Assembly: GCF_900167445.1 (NCBI RefSeq)
Contig: NZ_FUZT01000001.1
Coordinates: 313,007 to 377,006 of the forward strand
Source: Maledivibacter halophilus
GTDB taxonomy: Bacteria > Bacillota > Clostridia > Peptostreptococcales > Caminicellaceae
Length of the DNA: 64,000 nt
Reading direction: 5' to 3'
The notes below the pieces were generated by a model. The model ran no database searches. It worked only from the letters and a program-made list of their open reading frames with translations, and was not told the origin of the DNA. A program made the translations under genes and the position numbers. Positions 27,455 to 34,465 of this stretch are shown here, piece after piece (within the stretch, counting starts at the first letter, position 1; every line of letters begins with the position of its first letter).

Positions 27455-28231
27455 ATGAAGGTTCTAACAGAATCTATACTTCGTAGAGAGTTTAAAAATA
27501 AATTACCTGAAGAATACATAGTAAAATCTAATACTCTAGTTACTCCTTCTGCAAGCCAGTATTTAAGAGAAAAAAGAGTTAAGCTGGTTACTGAAAAGAA
27601 ACAACAAAAGGAAGATAATGAAGACATTAAAATAAATGAAAATCTCTATAAATCACCTAATATTTCAGACAAAAAAATAGCTCCTAAATATATATCATAT
27701 TATTCCCAAGGAGCATTTGAGGAAAAACCAGAGCATATGACCCAAATTTATGGAAATAAACTGGTTGATAAGGACGACCCACGGATTGTGTTTAGAGGAA
27801 AGTTAGATAGCCTTCAATCTCAGGTTTTAAAACTACAGGTATTAGTGGATTCTAAAAATATTTCTAAATTAAACCAAGAGCTTGAGGAGGTTTTAAATTA
27901 TATTAGGGAAATTTTAAGGGCTGAGGTTTTAAATGAAAATTTTAAAAGAAGTGATTTGATTGGTTTAAATGAACAGAAGCTAAGGGAGATATCCCATAAG
28001 CCAAAAAAATTTCTTGGAGTAGACCATATATTACCTAATTATAAAATGGGTGTAATAATTATAGAGCTAAATTCACTAAGAAGTTCTGTTAGAGAAGTGG
28101 AGATAGCAGCCATTAATGCATTTAAAAAGGGATTTCAAATTAGAAGGCTAGACATAATAAAAGCTCTTAACAGATTGAGTAGTTGTATTTATATTATGAT
28201 GTGTAAGCACAAAGCGGGCTTATATAAATAG
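27455..28231 (+). CDS. eutT: Corrinoid adenosyltransferase EutT
   Basis: The protein of about 258 residues shows KPEHMTQIYGNKLVDKDDPRI and FRGKLDSLQSQVL, characteristic of EutT. It transfers adenosyl from ATP to Co(I) cobalamin for EutBC. The HX11CCX2C metal motif of enterobacterial EutT is absent; only two cysteines are present near the C-terminus. Firmicutes EutT enzymes without this motif are known as a metal-independent class. The N-terminus carries VTPSASQYLREKRVKLV, a module also seen in two other proteins of this locus. I chose the ATG at 27455 (GAGGAG 7 bases upstream) over the ATG at 27440. Confidence 0.9.
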   Translation: MKVLTESILRREFKNKLPEEYIVKSNTLVTPSASQYLREKRVKLVTEKKQQKEDNEDIKINENLYKSPNISDKKIAPKYISYYSQGAFEEKPEHMTQIYGNKLVDKDDPRIVFRGKLDSLQSQVLKLQVLVDSKNISKLNQELEEVLNYIREILRAEVLNENFKRSDLIGLNEQKLREISHKPKKFLGVDHILPNYKMGVIIIELNSLRSSVREVEIAAINAFKKGFQIRRLDIIKALNRLSSCIYIMMCKHKAGLYK

Positions 28232-28244
28232 AAGAGGTGGTACC

Positions 28245-28871
28245 ATGGAGGAAGACATAATAAAAGAAATAGTAAAAAGGGTAATGGATACCATTGATCA
28301 TAGAAAGACAATCCCTTTAGAAGTATCAGCTAGGCATGTTCATTTAAGCCAGAAGCACATGGAAAAGCTCTTTGGAGCCAATTATATTATGTCAAAGAAA
28401 AAGGAGCTATCTCAACCGGGGCAGTTTCAGTATAAGGAGAGAGTTAGTCTTATAGGACCGAAAGGAGTATTGAGGGGAGTAGCTATATTAGGCCCTCCTA
28501 GAGAAAGAACTCAAGTGGAGATATCAAAAACGGATTCAATAAGCTTAGGAATTAAGCCTCCAATAAGACAATCAGGTGATTTAGATGGCAGTGAATCCCT
28601 GTATATTTCAACAGATAATGCAGTGATAAAGGTTGTAGAATCGGTAATCATTGCAAAGAGACATATTCATATGACTCCAGAAGATGCAGAAAAATTTAAT
28701 GTTAGAGATAATCAAAGAGTAAGTGTACGAGTAAATAGTGAAAGACCTGTTGTTTTTGAAGACGTTGTTATAAGGGTGAGCAGTAAATATAAATTAAATA
28801 TGCATATAGACTTTGATGAAGGAAATGCTGCCGGATATCAGGAGGACGTTGTATGTGAAATTGTTATTTGA
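28245..28871 (+). CDS. pduL: Phosphate propanoyl/acetyltransferase, PduL type (EutD role)
   Basis: The 208-residue protein has the PduL fold signatures with zinc-ligand motifs ARHVHLS in the first half and KRHIHMTPEDA in the second. It converts acetyl-CoA and phosphate to acetyl phosphate and recycles CoA inside the shell. It is not related to Pta-type EutD, although Firmicutes annotations often call it EutD. The first 18 residues (EEDIIKEIVKRVMDTI) match an N-terminal encapsulation peptide. GAGGTGG precedes the ATG. It follows eutT after 13 bases. Confidence 0.93.
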   Translation: MEEDIIKEIVKRVMDTIDHRKTIPLEVSARHVHLSQKHMEKLFGANYIMSKKKELSQPGQFQYKERVSLIGPKGVLRGVAILGPPRERTQVEISKTDSISLGIKPPIRQSGDLDGSESLYISTDNAVIKVVESVIIAKRHIHMTPEDAEKFNVRDNQRVSVRVNSERPVVFEDVVIRVSSKYKLNMHIDFDEGNAAGYQEDVVCEIVI

Positions 28872-28929
28872 ATGAGAGAGGGTAAAACTGTGAATTGTTT
28901 GAATTGTAGGATATAAGGAAGTGAAACTA

Positions 28930-29658
28930 ATGGATATGGATAGCTTGGTTAAAATCATAACTAAAGAAGTCTTAAAAAAAATAGATATTATAAATTTACA
29001 AAAAGCTAAAGTTAAGTCAGGAAATATTTTAATACTGGATTCAATATCCAAGGAAAAGAAAGATAAATATGAATACATTATAGGGATAAATAAAAATATA
29101 AAATTTTTAGATGATTTTTTCGTTGATGATGATATAGATTCATTAGATTATATTATAGTTCCCAATTTATCCATTAAAGATTTGAGCAGTATTGCAATTG
29201 GTTTAGAGCAAAGTCAAATATCTAAGGTGGTAATTGATTCTATTCTTCACGGGAAGAAGGTAGTAGTTATTGAAGAGGGGATAGACTATAGGAAATTCAG
29301 AAATATTTCCAGTGAGAATTTCTTTCAATTGTTCAAATCCTATGAAGACAGGCTAGTCTCTTTTGGTATAGATATTGTGAAAAAAGAAGAATTACTATTC
29401 TATTTATCTGAAAATACATGTGTAAAGGATATAAAAAAAGAATTAGTTCAGGAATCATTTAAAAATATAAATCAGGGAAAAAAAGTTCATGTGATTGAGG
29501 CAACAATAAGTAAAAAGGCCGTTTCAGAAGGAGATATAAAGAGAATATGGGATTTAGGGTATAAAACTATATATTTAAATAAAAAATCAATAATTACTCC
29601 CTTGGCAAAGGATTATATAAGAACCAATGAAATAGAAATCAAGAGAATTAATTTGTAG
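28930..29658 (+). CDS. Eut-associated protein of unknown function (eut_hyp type)
   Basis: The protein of about 242 residues resembles the hypothetical protein found in Firmicutes eut loci between eutD and eutN. The N-terminus (MDMDSLVKIITKEVLKKI) looks like an encapsulation peptide, suggesting it is cargo. The middle part has alternating strand and helix segments (YIIVPNLSIKDLSSIAIGLEQSQISKVVIDSILHGKKVVVIEEGI), like a flavoprotein or Rossmann-type fold. The C-terminus reads IITPLAKDYIRTNEIEIKRI, matching the module seen in EutT and in the small protein at 31888. I chose the ATG at 28930 with GGAAGTG upstream. Function is unknown; a role with PduS in cofactor handling is inference. Confidence 0.65.
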   Translation: MDMDSLVKIITKEVLKKIDIINLQKAKVKSGNILILDSISKEKKDKYEYIIGINKNIKFLDDFFVDDDIDSLDYIIVPNLSIKDLSSIAIGLEQSQISKVVIDSILHGKKVVVIEEGIDYRKFRNISSENFFQLFKSYEDRLVSFGIDIVKKEELLFYLSENTCVKDIKKELVQESFKNINQGKKVHVIEATISKKAVSEGDIKRIWDLGYKTIYLNKKSIITPLAKDYIRTNEIEIKRINL

Positions 29659-29685
29659 AAGCATATACAAGAAAGGAAGGTACCT

Positions 29686-29961
29686 ATGATCATTGGTAGA
29701 GTTGTGGGTAATGTCTGGGCCACAAGGAAAGAAGAGAGTCTAAATGGACTTAAGCTTCTGGTTGTAAAGCCTATAGACTATTATAGAGATATAGAATTAC
29801 AAACCTTTGTGGCAGCTGATAGTATTGGTGCTGGAGTTGGTGAAAATGTTTTAGTCGTTAGAGGAAGCTCTGCTAGAAAGGCCGTTGATAAGTCGGAGAT
29901 TCCAATAGATGCAACAGTTGTTGGGATTATTGATGAAGTGGAAGTGAATAAAGAAATTTGA
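29686..29961 (+). CDS. eutN: Pentameric vertex protein EutN
   Basis: The 91-residue protein reads MIIGRVVGNVWATRKEESLNG, then GAGVGENVLVVRGSSAR and DATVVGIIDEV, the complete EutN/CcmL family pattern. Pentamers close the twelve vertices of the shell. GAAAGGAAGG precedes the ATG. It lies just before the pduS-like gene. Confidence 0.96.
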   Translation: MIIGRVVGNVWATRKEESLNGLKLLVVKPIDYYRDIELQTFVAADSIGAGVGENVLVVRGSSARKAVDKSEIPIDATVVGIIDEVEVNKEI

Positions 29962-29981
29962 AATAGTATAGGGGTGAGGAA

Positions 29982-31328
29982 GTGGACTTGATTGAGAAAA
30001 TATTTAATGCAGGAATTGTAGGAGCAGGGGGAGCAGGATTTCCTACCCATATAAAACTTAATTGTAATGTCAAGTATTTGATTGTTAATGGAGCAGAATG
30101 CGAACCACTTTTAGAAACTGATAAATTTTTAATGAGAACAAAAAGTACTGAAATAATTAGGGCAATGGATGAAGTTGGAAGAATGATAGAAGCTGAAAAA
30201 TTAATTATTAGCCTCAAATCAAAATACAAAAATGAAATTAAGCATTTGGAAAATGCCATTAAAGAATTGAATTCAAATGTTGAACTTTTTCTATTAGAAA
30301 ATTTTTACCCGGCAGGAGATGAACAGATACTGGTATATGAAATCACAGGAAAATCTGTGCCTGAAGGAGGGATACCATTAGATGTTAATTTAGTTGTATC
30401 TAATGTAGGAACCTTAGTTAATATTTTTGAAGCTATAAATGGAAATCCTGTAATAGAAAAATATATTACCTTAATTGGAGAAATAAATAACCCTGGAATA
30501 TTAAAGGTACCTATAGGAATAAGTATAAAGGAATGTATAGAAGCTGCAGGAGGGTCAAGTTTGAATGATTTTTCTGTAATAATTGGAGGCCCTATGATGG
30601 GGAGGATCGTACATAAAGCAGAGATAGAAAATGAATTCATAACTAAGATAATGGGATCCCTTATTTTAGTACCCAGCGATCACTATATTGTGAAAAGGGC
30701 ACAGACACCAATTAAACATATAATAAATCAGGCTAAAACAGCTTGTATTCAATGTTCCATGTGTACTGAACTATGTCCAAGGTATCTTATTGGCCACAAG
30801 CTTAGGCCCCATAGGCTAATGAGAAGCCTAGGAATGTCAGAAAATGAAGAAGAAATATTGAAGGAAGCATTAATATGCTGCGAATGTGGAATTTGTGAAT
30901 TATATGTTTGTCCAATGGGGCTCTCACCTAGAATTGTAAATAAATATATAAAGGAGCAACTTAGAAATAAAAAGTTAAGATATCAAAGAGATGGAAATGA
31001 TATAACAGCTAAAGAAATAAGGGAATATCGGAAAATACCAGTATCAAGATTGATTTCAAGGCTAAATTTGAAAAAATATCAGCATAAAAATATGGAAAAG
31101 GCCTTAGAAGTAAAAGCTTCAAGGGTTGTTATTAACTTAAGGCAGCATATTGGCGTTTCGGCAAATCCTATTGTGGCAATTGGGGATAGGGTTTTAAGGG
31201 GACAGATGATTGCAAAGGTAAGTATGGAAGAATTAGGTGCCAATATACATTCCAGTATAGATGGAGTGGTATGTAAAATATCCGATAGTGTAGTTATTCA
31301 AAGGATAGATAATGAGGTGATTTTATGA
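29982..31328 (+). CDS. pduS: PduS-like cobalamin reductase/electron-transfer protein
   Basis: The 448-residue protein starts with the NADH-binding-like GIVGAGGAGFPTH, as in RnfC/PduS, then a SLBB-type region. Two 4Fe-4S motifs follow, CIQCSMCTELCP and a CX2CX2CX4C group (CCECGICELYVCP), and a short C-terminal barrel-like domain (VAIGDRVLRGQMIAKVS). PduS reduces cobalamin and is thought to pass electrons through the shell with PduT. Its presence with a PduT-like protein in an ethanolamine locus is notable. The start is GTG at 29982; TTG at 29988 is also possible. It overlaps the next gene by 4 bases. Confidence 0.88.
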   Translation: MDLIEKIFNAGIVGAGGAGFPTHIKLNCNVKYLIVNGAECEPLLETDKFLMRTKSTEIIRAMDEVGRMIEAEKLIISLKSKYKNEIKHLENAIKELNSNVELFLLENFYPAGDEQILVYEITGKSVPEGGIPLDVNLVVSNVGTLVNIFEAINGNPVIEKYITLIGEINNPGILKVPIGISIKECIEAAGGSSLNDFSVIIGGPMMGRIVHKAEIENEFITKIMGSLILVPSDHYIVKRAQTPIKHIINQAKTACIQCSMCTELCPRYLIGHKLRPHRLMRSLGMSENEEEILKEALICCECGICELYVCPMGLSPRIVNKYIKEQLRNKKLRYQRDGNDITAKEIREYRKIPVSRLISRLNLKKYQHKNMEKALEVKASRVVINLRQHIGVSANPIVAIGDRVLRGQMIAKVSMEELGANIHSSIDGVVCKISDSVVIQRIDNEVIL

Positions 31329-31873
31329 TAAGAACAATAGGACTAATAGAACTAAATAGCATTGCAAAGGGAATTGAAGTGGCAGATTTTATGATAAAAG
31401 CTGCTGAGGTGAATCTTCTTAAGGCCAATTCAATATGTCCTGGGAAATATATTGTTCTTATCTCTGGAGATGTGGCAGCAGTTAAAGCCTCTATTGAAGT
31501 GGGGAATGTGGTTGGTAGAGAATTTGTTGTGGATAAGCTAATTCTTTCCAATGTTCATCCACAGTTAATAAAGGCAATTAATGGAACAGTTGATATTAAT
31601 GAATTTAAGTCTTTAGGAGTATTAGAATTTTTCAGCATAGCCACCTCTATTGTGGCAGCTGATACTGCAGCCAAATCGGCATTAATTGACTTGATAGATG
31701 TAAGATTAGGTCTTGGAATAGGTGGAAAGTCATACATCACATTAACGGGAGATGTAAGTTCAGTAACAGAAGCTGTTGAAGCTGGTGCAATATCAGCTAA
31801 AAACACTGGTATGTTAGTTAGTAAGGTTGTAATTCCTTCTCCAAGAAAGGAATTATTTAATGAATTGTTGTAA
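31325..31873 (+). CDS. pduT: PduT-like tandem BMC shell protein with cysteine at the pore loop
   Basis: The 182-residue protein has two BMC domains (about 1-88 and 95-180): TIGLIELNSIAKGIEVADFMIKAAEV, and GVLEFFSIATSIVAADTAAKSALID. In the first domain the pore loop has NSICPGKY. In PduT a cysteine at this place in each of three subunits binds a 4Fe-4S cluster. The overlap with the pduS-like gene supports the pair acting together, PduT conducting electrons across the shell from PduS. The cluster is inferred from family knowledge plus the visible cysteine. Confidence 0.9.
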   Translation: MIRTIGLIELNSIAKGIEVADFMIKAAEVNLLKANSICPGKYIVLISGDVAAVKASIEVGNVVGREFVVDKLILSNVHPQLIKAINGTVDINEFKSLGVLEFFSIATSIVAADTAAKSALIDLIDVRLGLGIGGKSYITLTGDVSSVTEAVEAGAISAKNTGMLVSKVVIPSPRKELFNELL

Positions 31874-31887
31874 ACGGGAGGTGTAAA

Positions 31888-32199
31888 GTGAAGAAGCTAA
31901 TAACAAAAAGTAATATTGATGATTTTTTGGTAGAAGAAAATAAGTTTTACGTTGATAAATCCATGATCATAACACCTGGAATAAAAGATATACTTAGAAA
32001 TAAAGGAATTACTATTATTTATGGTGAAAGGCAAAAAAACTTAGATGAAGAAACGAGAGAATCTACTGAAGAGAATAATAGGAAAGATGTAAAAACAGAA
32101 AAAAAAATTGGAGATTTACTTATTAATGAATTTGGTATTTCAAAGCCAGAAATTATTGAAGAAATAACCTTGAAAATTTTAGCAAAAATAAATGAATAA
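31888..32199 (+). CDS. Small eut-locus protein with ITPxxKDxL module and C-terminal targeting helix
   Basis: The 103-residue protein starts with GTG at 31888 behind GGGAGGTG. The N-terminal half carries IITPGIKDILRNKGITIIY, matching the N-terminus of EutT and the C-terminus of the protein at 28930. A charged linker follows, and the last 20 residues (KPEIIEEITLKILAKINE) resemble an encapsulation peptide. It may be a scaffold or adaptor inside the compartment. I do not recognise a named family, although PduM-like or EutQ N-terminal relatives are possible. Confidence 0.6.
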   Translation: MKKLITKSNIDDFLVEENKFYVDKSMIITPGIKDILRNKGITIIYGERQKNLDEETRESTEENNRKDVKTEKKIGDLLINEFGISKPEIIEEITLKILAKINE

Positions 32200-32220
32200 T
32201 TCATAAAGGAGGATATGAAA

Positions 32221-32502
32221 ATGGCAATTATGAAAGCTTTGGGAATGGTAGAAACAAAGGGTTTAGTAGGTTCTATTGAAGCAGCAGACGCCATGGTTAA
32301 GGCTGCAAATGTTACACTTATAGGAAAAGAGCGTATAGGTGGAGGACTGGTAACAGTAATGGTAAGGGGAGATGTGGGAGCTGTAAAAGCCGCTACTGAT
32401 GCAGGAGCTGCAGCTGCCGATAGAGTAGGAGAACTAATATCTGTTCATGTTATTCCAAGACCTCATATGGAGGTTGAAGGGATTTTGCCAAAGGAAGAAT
32501 AG
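32221..32502 (+). CDS. eutM: Major hexameric shell protein EutM (copy 2)
   Basis: The 93-residue BMC-H protein is nearly identical to the first EutM at 26981, including [23 protein letters not shown]. Most changes lie at the pore-distal loop (ERIGGG against VHVGGG) and the C-terminus. I chose the ATG at 32221 because GGAGG at 32208 is then 8 bases away; the ATG at 32215 is too close. Two major hexamers may mix in one facet. Confidence 0.95.
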   Translation: MAIMKALGMVETKGLVGSIEAADAMVKAANVTLIGKERIGGGLVTVMVRGDVGAVKAATDAGAAAADRVGELISVHVIPRPHMEVEGILPKEE

Positions 32503-32551
32503 TAATTTGCTTTTATAATAATTCAAAGTAATGATTAAAGGGGGAGAACCG

Positions 32552-33649
32552 ATGAGTATTAATGAAATTATTGTTTATATAATGGTATTCTTTATGGCAT
32601 TAGGTGCAATAGATAAAATTATTGGAAATAAATATGGGTTGGGTGAAAAATTTGATGAAGGAATTATGGCAATGGGATCCCTTGCAGTGGCCATGGTAGG
32701 AGTTGTTTCCTTGGCTCCAGTATTGGCAAAAATATTAAAGCCCATTGTTGTTCCAGTTTATACGGCTTTAGGGGCAGATCCTGCAATGTTTGCAACAACT
32801 CTTTTGGCAAATGACATGGGGGGATATCCATTAGCTGTAGAATTGGCACAAAGTCCTGAAGCAGGCCTTTTTGCAGGTTTAATTTTAGGTGCCATGATGG
32901 GGCCTACTATTGTATTTACTATTCCTGTGGCCCTTGGAATAATAAGAAAAGAGGATCATAGATTCTTAGCCACTGGGATATTAGCAGGACTTATAACAAT
33001 ACCTATTGGATGTTTAGCAGGGGGACTGGTGGCTGGATTTGAAATTTCAATGATATTTAGCAATCTGGTACCTATTATTATTGTCTCATTATTACTGGCA
33101 TTTGGACTGTGGAAAATACCTGAAAAAATGATAAAGGGTTTTACAGTATTTGGTAAAGGTGTTGTGGCTGTAATAACTATTGGTTTAGCTGCAATAATTA
33201 TTGAAACCTTAACGGGAATAGTTGTAATACCTGGTATGGCCCCTGTTTCAGATGGTATTGAAATTGTTGGATCTATTGCATTAATGCTGGCGGGTGCATT
33301 TCCAATGGTACATTTTATAACAAAGATATTTAAAAAGCCACTTCTAAAACTAGGTAAATTATTGGGGATGGGGGATGTTGCAGCAGCTGGGATGGTTGCT
33401 TCCTTAGCAAATAACATACCTATGTTTGGTTTAATGAAGGATATGGATGATAGAGGTAAGATAATAAATGTTGCTTTTGCAGTTAGTGCATCCTTTGTAT
33501 TTGGGGACCATCTTGGTTTTACAGCAGGAGTTGCAAAGGAAATGATATTCCCTATGGTTGTTGGAAAGTTAGTGGCAGGAGTTACTGCTGTGGCTCTGGC
33601 CTTACTAATAGTAAGTAAGTCTTTAAGTCAAGAACCTAAGAGTATATAG
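32552..33649 (+). CDS. eutH: Ethanolamine permease EutH
   Basis: The 365-residue protein has about ten membrane helices and conserved EutH stretches such as LLANDMGGYPLAVELA, GAMMGPTIVFTIPVALG and FVFGDHLGFTAGVAKEM. It imports protonated ethanolamine when external levels are low. GGGGAG precedes the ATG at 32552; the upstream in-frame start is not needed. It is the last eut gene and is followed by a weak AT-rich hairpin (33655-33678). No eutQ, eutG or alcohol dehydrogenase gene is seen. Confidence 0.95.
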   Translation: MSINEIIVYIMVFFMALGAIDKIIGNKYGLGEKFDEGIMAMGSLAVAMVGVVSLAPVLAKILKPIVVPVYTALGADPAMFATTLLANDMGGYPLAVELAQSPEAGLFAGLILGAMMGPTIVFTIPVALGIIRKEDHRFLATGILAGLITIPIGCLAGGLVAGFEISMIFSNLVPIIIVSLLLAFGLWKIPEKMIKGFTVFGKGVVAVITIGLAAIIIETLTGIVVIPGMAPVSDGIEIVGSIALMLAGAFPMVHFITKIFKKPLLKLGKLLGMGDVAAAGMVASLANNIPMFGLMKDMDDRGKIINVAFAVSASFVFGDHLGFTAGVAKEMIFPMVVGKLVAGVTAVALALLIVSKSLSQEPKSI

Positions 33650-33801
33650 AAGGAGAATAAATAGGTATATATTTATTCTTTATGTATAATTTTTCATTCT
33701 AGGTTAAAAGATTTTGAATTTTTACAAGTATTTTATTGAACCTTTGAGCTATAATTGATTTTAAAAATGTCGAAAATCAGAGAAATATGTATATAAATCT
33801 A

Positions 33802-33830
33802 TTGAATATTAAATAAATGTGTAGTAAGAT
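33802..33830 (+). promoter_or_regulatory. Candidate promoter upstream of the c-di-GMP riboswitch
   Basis: TTGAAT (33802-33807) and TAAGAT (33825-33830) are 17 bases apart, about 50 bases ahead of the riboswitch. The arrangement resembles the candidate promoter at 3931. A TGTCGAA heptamer, which matches a Spo0A box core, occurs at 33768-33774; a single short match is weak evidence. Confidence 0.4.
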
Positions 33831-33882
33831 AAGTCTAAGGTTTATAAACAATGATTCAATTATACGGTTTTTAATAATATAA

Positions 33883-33970
33883 TCACGATAAGGCAAACTT
33901 ATTGAAAGATAAGGACGCAAAGTCATGTGTCTAAGGAATAATTGTTCTATGATCGACAGACTGCCGAATG
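33883..33970 (+). promoter_or_regulatory. Cyclic-di-GMP-I (GEMM-I) riboswitch
   Basis: The conserved order is present: AAGGCAAACTT, a GAAA tetraloop, AAGGACGCAAAGTC, a variable stem (33921-33955) and CTGCCGAATG. These are the invariant parts of the c-di-GMP-I aptamer, including the GNRA tetraloop and its receptor. A terminator follows at 34033. The next gene, an HD-GYP protein expected to degrade c-di-GMP, begins 400 bases further on. Whether c-di-GMP turns transcription on or off cannot be read with certainty. Confidence 0.9.
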
Positions 33971-34032
33971 AATGAAAAATACTGTAGCGAAGTTTTTTTG
34001 TTGATCTTGTGAGTTATAAGTATTTAATCACA

Positions 34033-34066
34033 AAAGGCATCTGTGGAAATCATAGATGTCTTTTTA
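34033..34066 (+). terminator. Terminator/expression platform behind the c-di-GMP riboswitch
   Basis: AAAGGCATCTGTG pairs with CATAGATGTCTTTTT around the loop GAAAT, giving a stem followed by T residues. It sits about 65 bases after the aptamer and fits the platform of a transcriptional switch. An antiterminator partner was not identified by eye. Confidence 0.75.
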
Positions 34067-34206
34067 TAATGAAACGATGCTATATTCTAATTCGTATATC
34101 GTAAAATATCTATGCTTTTATTTTTTAAAGATATATGAATCAACTTTTCAATTTGCTTCCTTGTAAGTATAAAATTATTAGTAATCTAAGTTCTAAATAA
34201 TTAGAT

Positions 34207-34324
34207 GAGGAAATTGCATAATACATGTAAAGAATTTTAAAATACAAAATATAGTAGAGAAAGTCAGGCCAGTTATCTACATATTGCATTTTAAAATTAA
34301 TAATGTAAATTATGCAAGTTTCTC
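34207..34324. mobile_element. MITE-like palindromic element, copy B (118 bp)
   Basis: Terminal repeats GAGGAAATTGCATAAT and ATTATGCAAGTTTCTC bound the element, and AGAT flanks both ends (34203-34206, 34325-34328). It is nearly identical to copy A at 3655. It lies in the leader between the riboswitch terminator and the HD-GYP gene. Confidence 0.82.
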
Positions 34325-34347
34325 AGATGATTGTATAATTGAAATTT

Positions 34348-34439
34348 GTAACAATTGCATAATATATATGGTAATGCTCTGGAGATTTTAAATATAATAG
34401 TATTTAGTTTTTTATAAGAGGCAATTATGCAATTTCCTT
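34348..34439. mobile_element. MITE-like element, copy E (about 92 bp, second subfamily)
   Basis: The ends are GTAACAATTGCATAAT and ATTATGCAATTTCCTT. The interior (ATATATGGTA, GGAGATTTTAAA) matches the reverse complement of the element at 36992 rather than copies A and B, so it belongs to a second subfamily. No clear target duplication remains. The right end stops 26 bases before the HD-GYP start codon. Confidence 0.7.
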
Positions 34440-34465
34440 AAAATAACATAAATAAAGGTGATATT

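Noticed and set aside
33655-33678. Terminator after eutH
   Set aside because: The stem GAATAAATA/TATTTATTC is almost all A-T and is followed by a mixed sequence, so termination is doubtful.
33768-33774. TGTCGAA as Spo0A box
   Set aside because: A single 7-base match in a 64-kb window is expected by chance; kept only as a remark.
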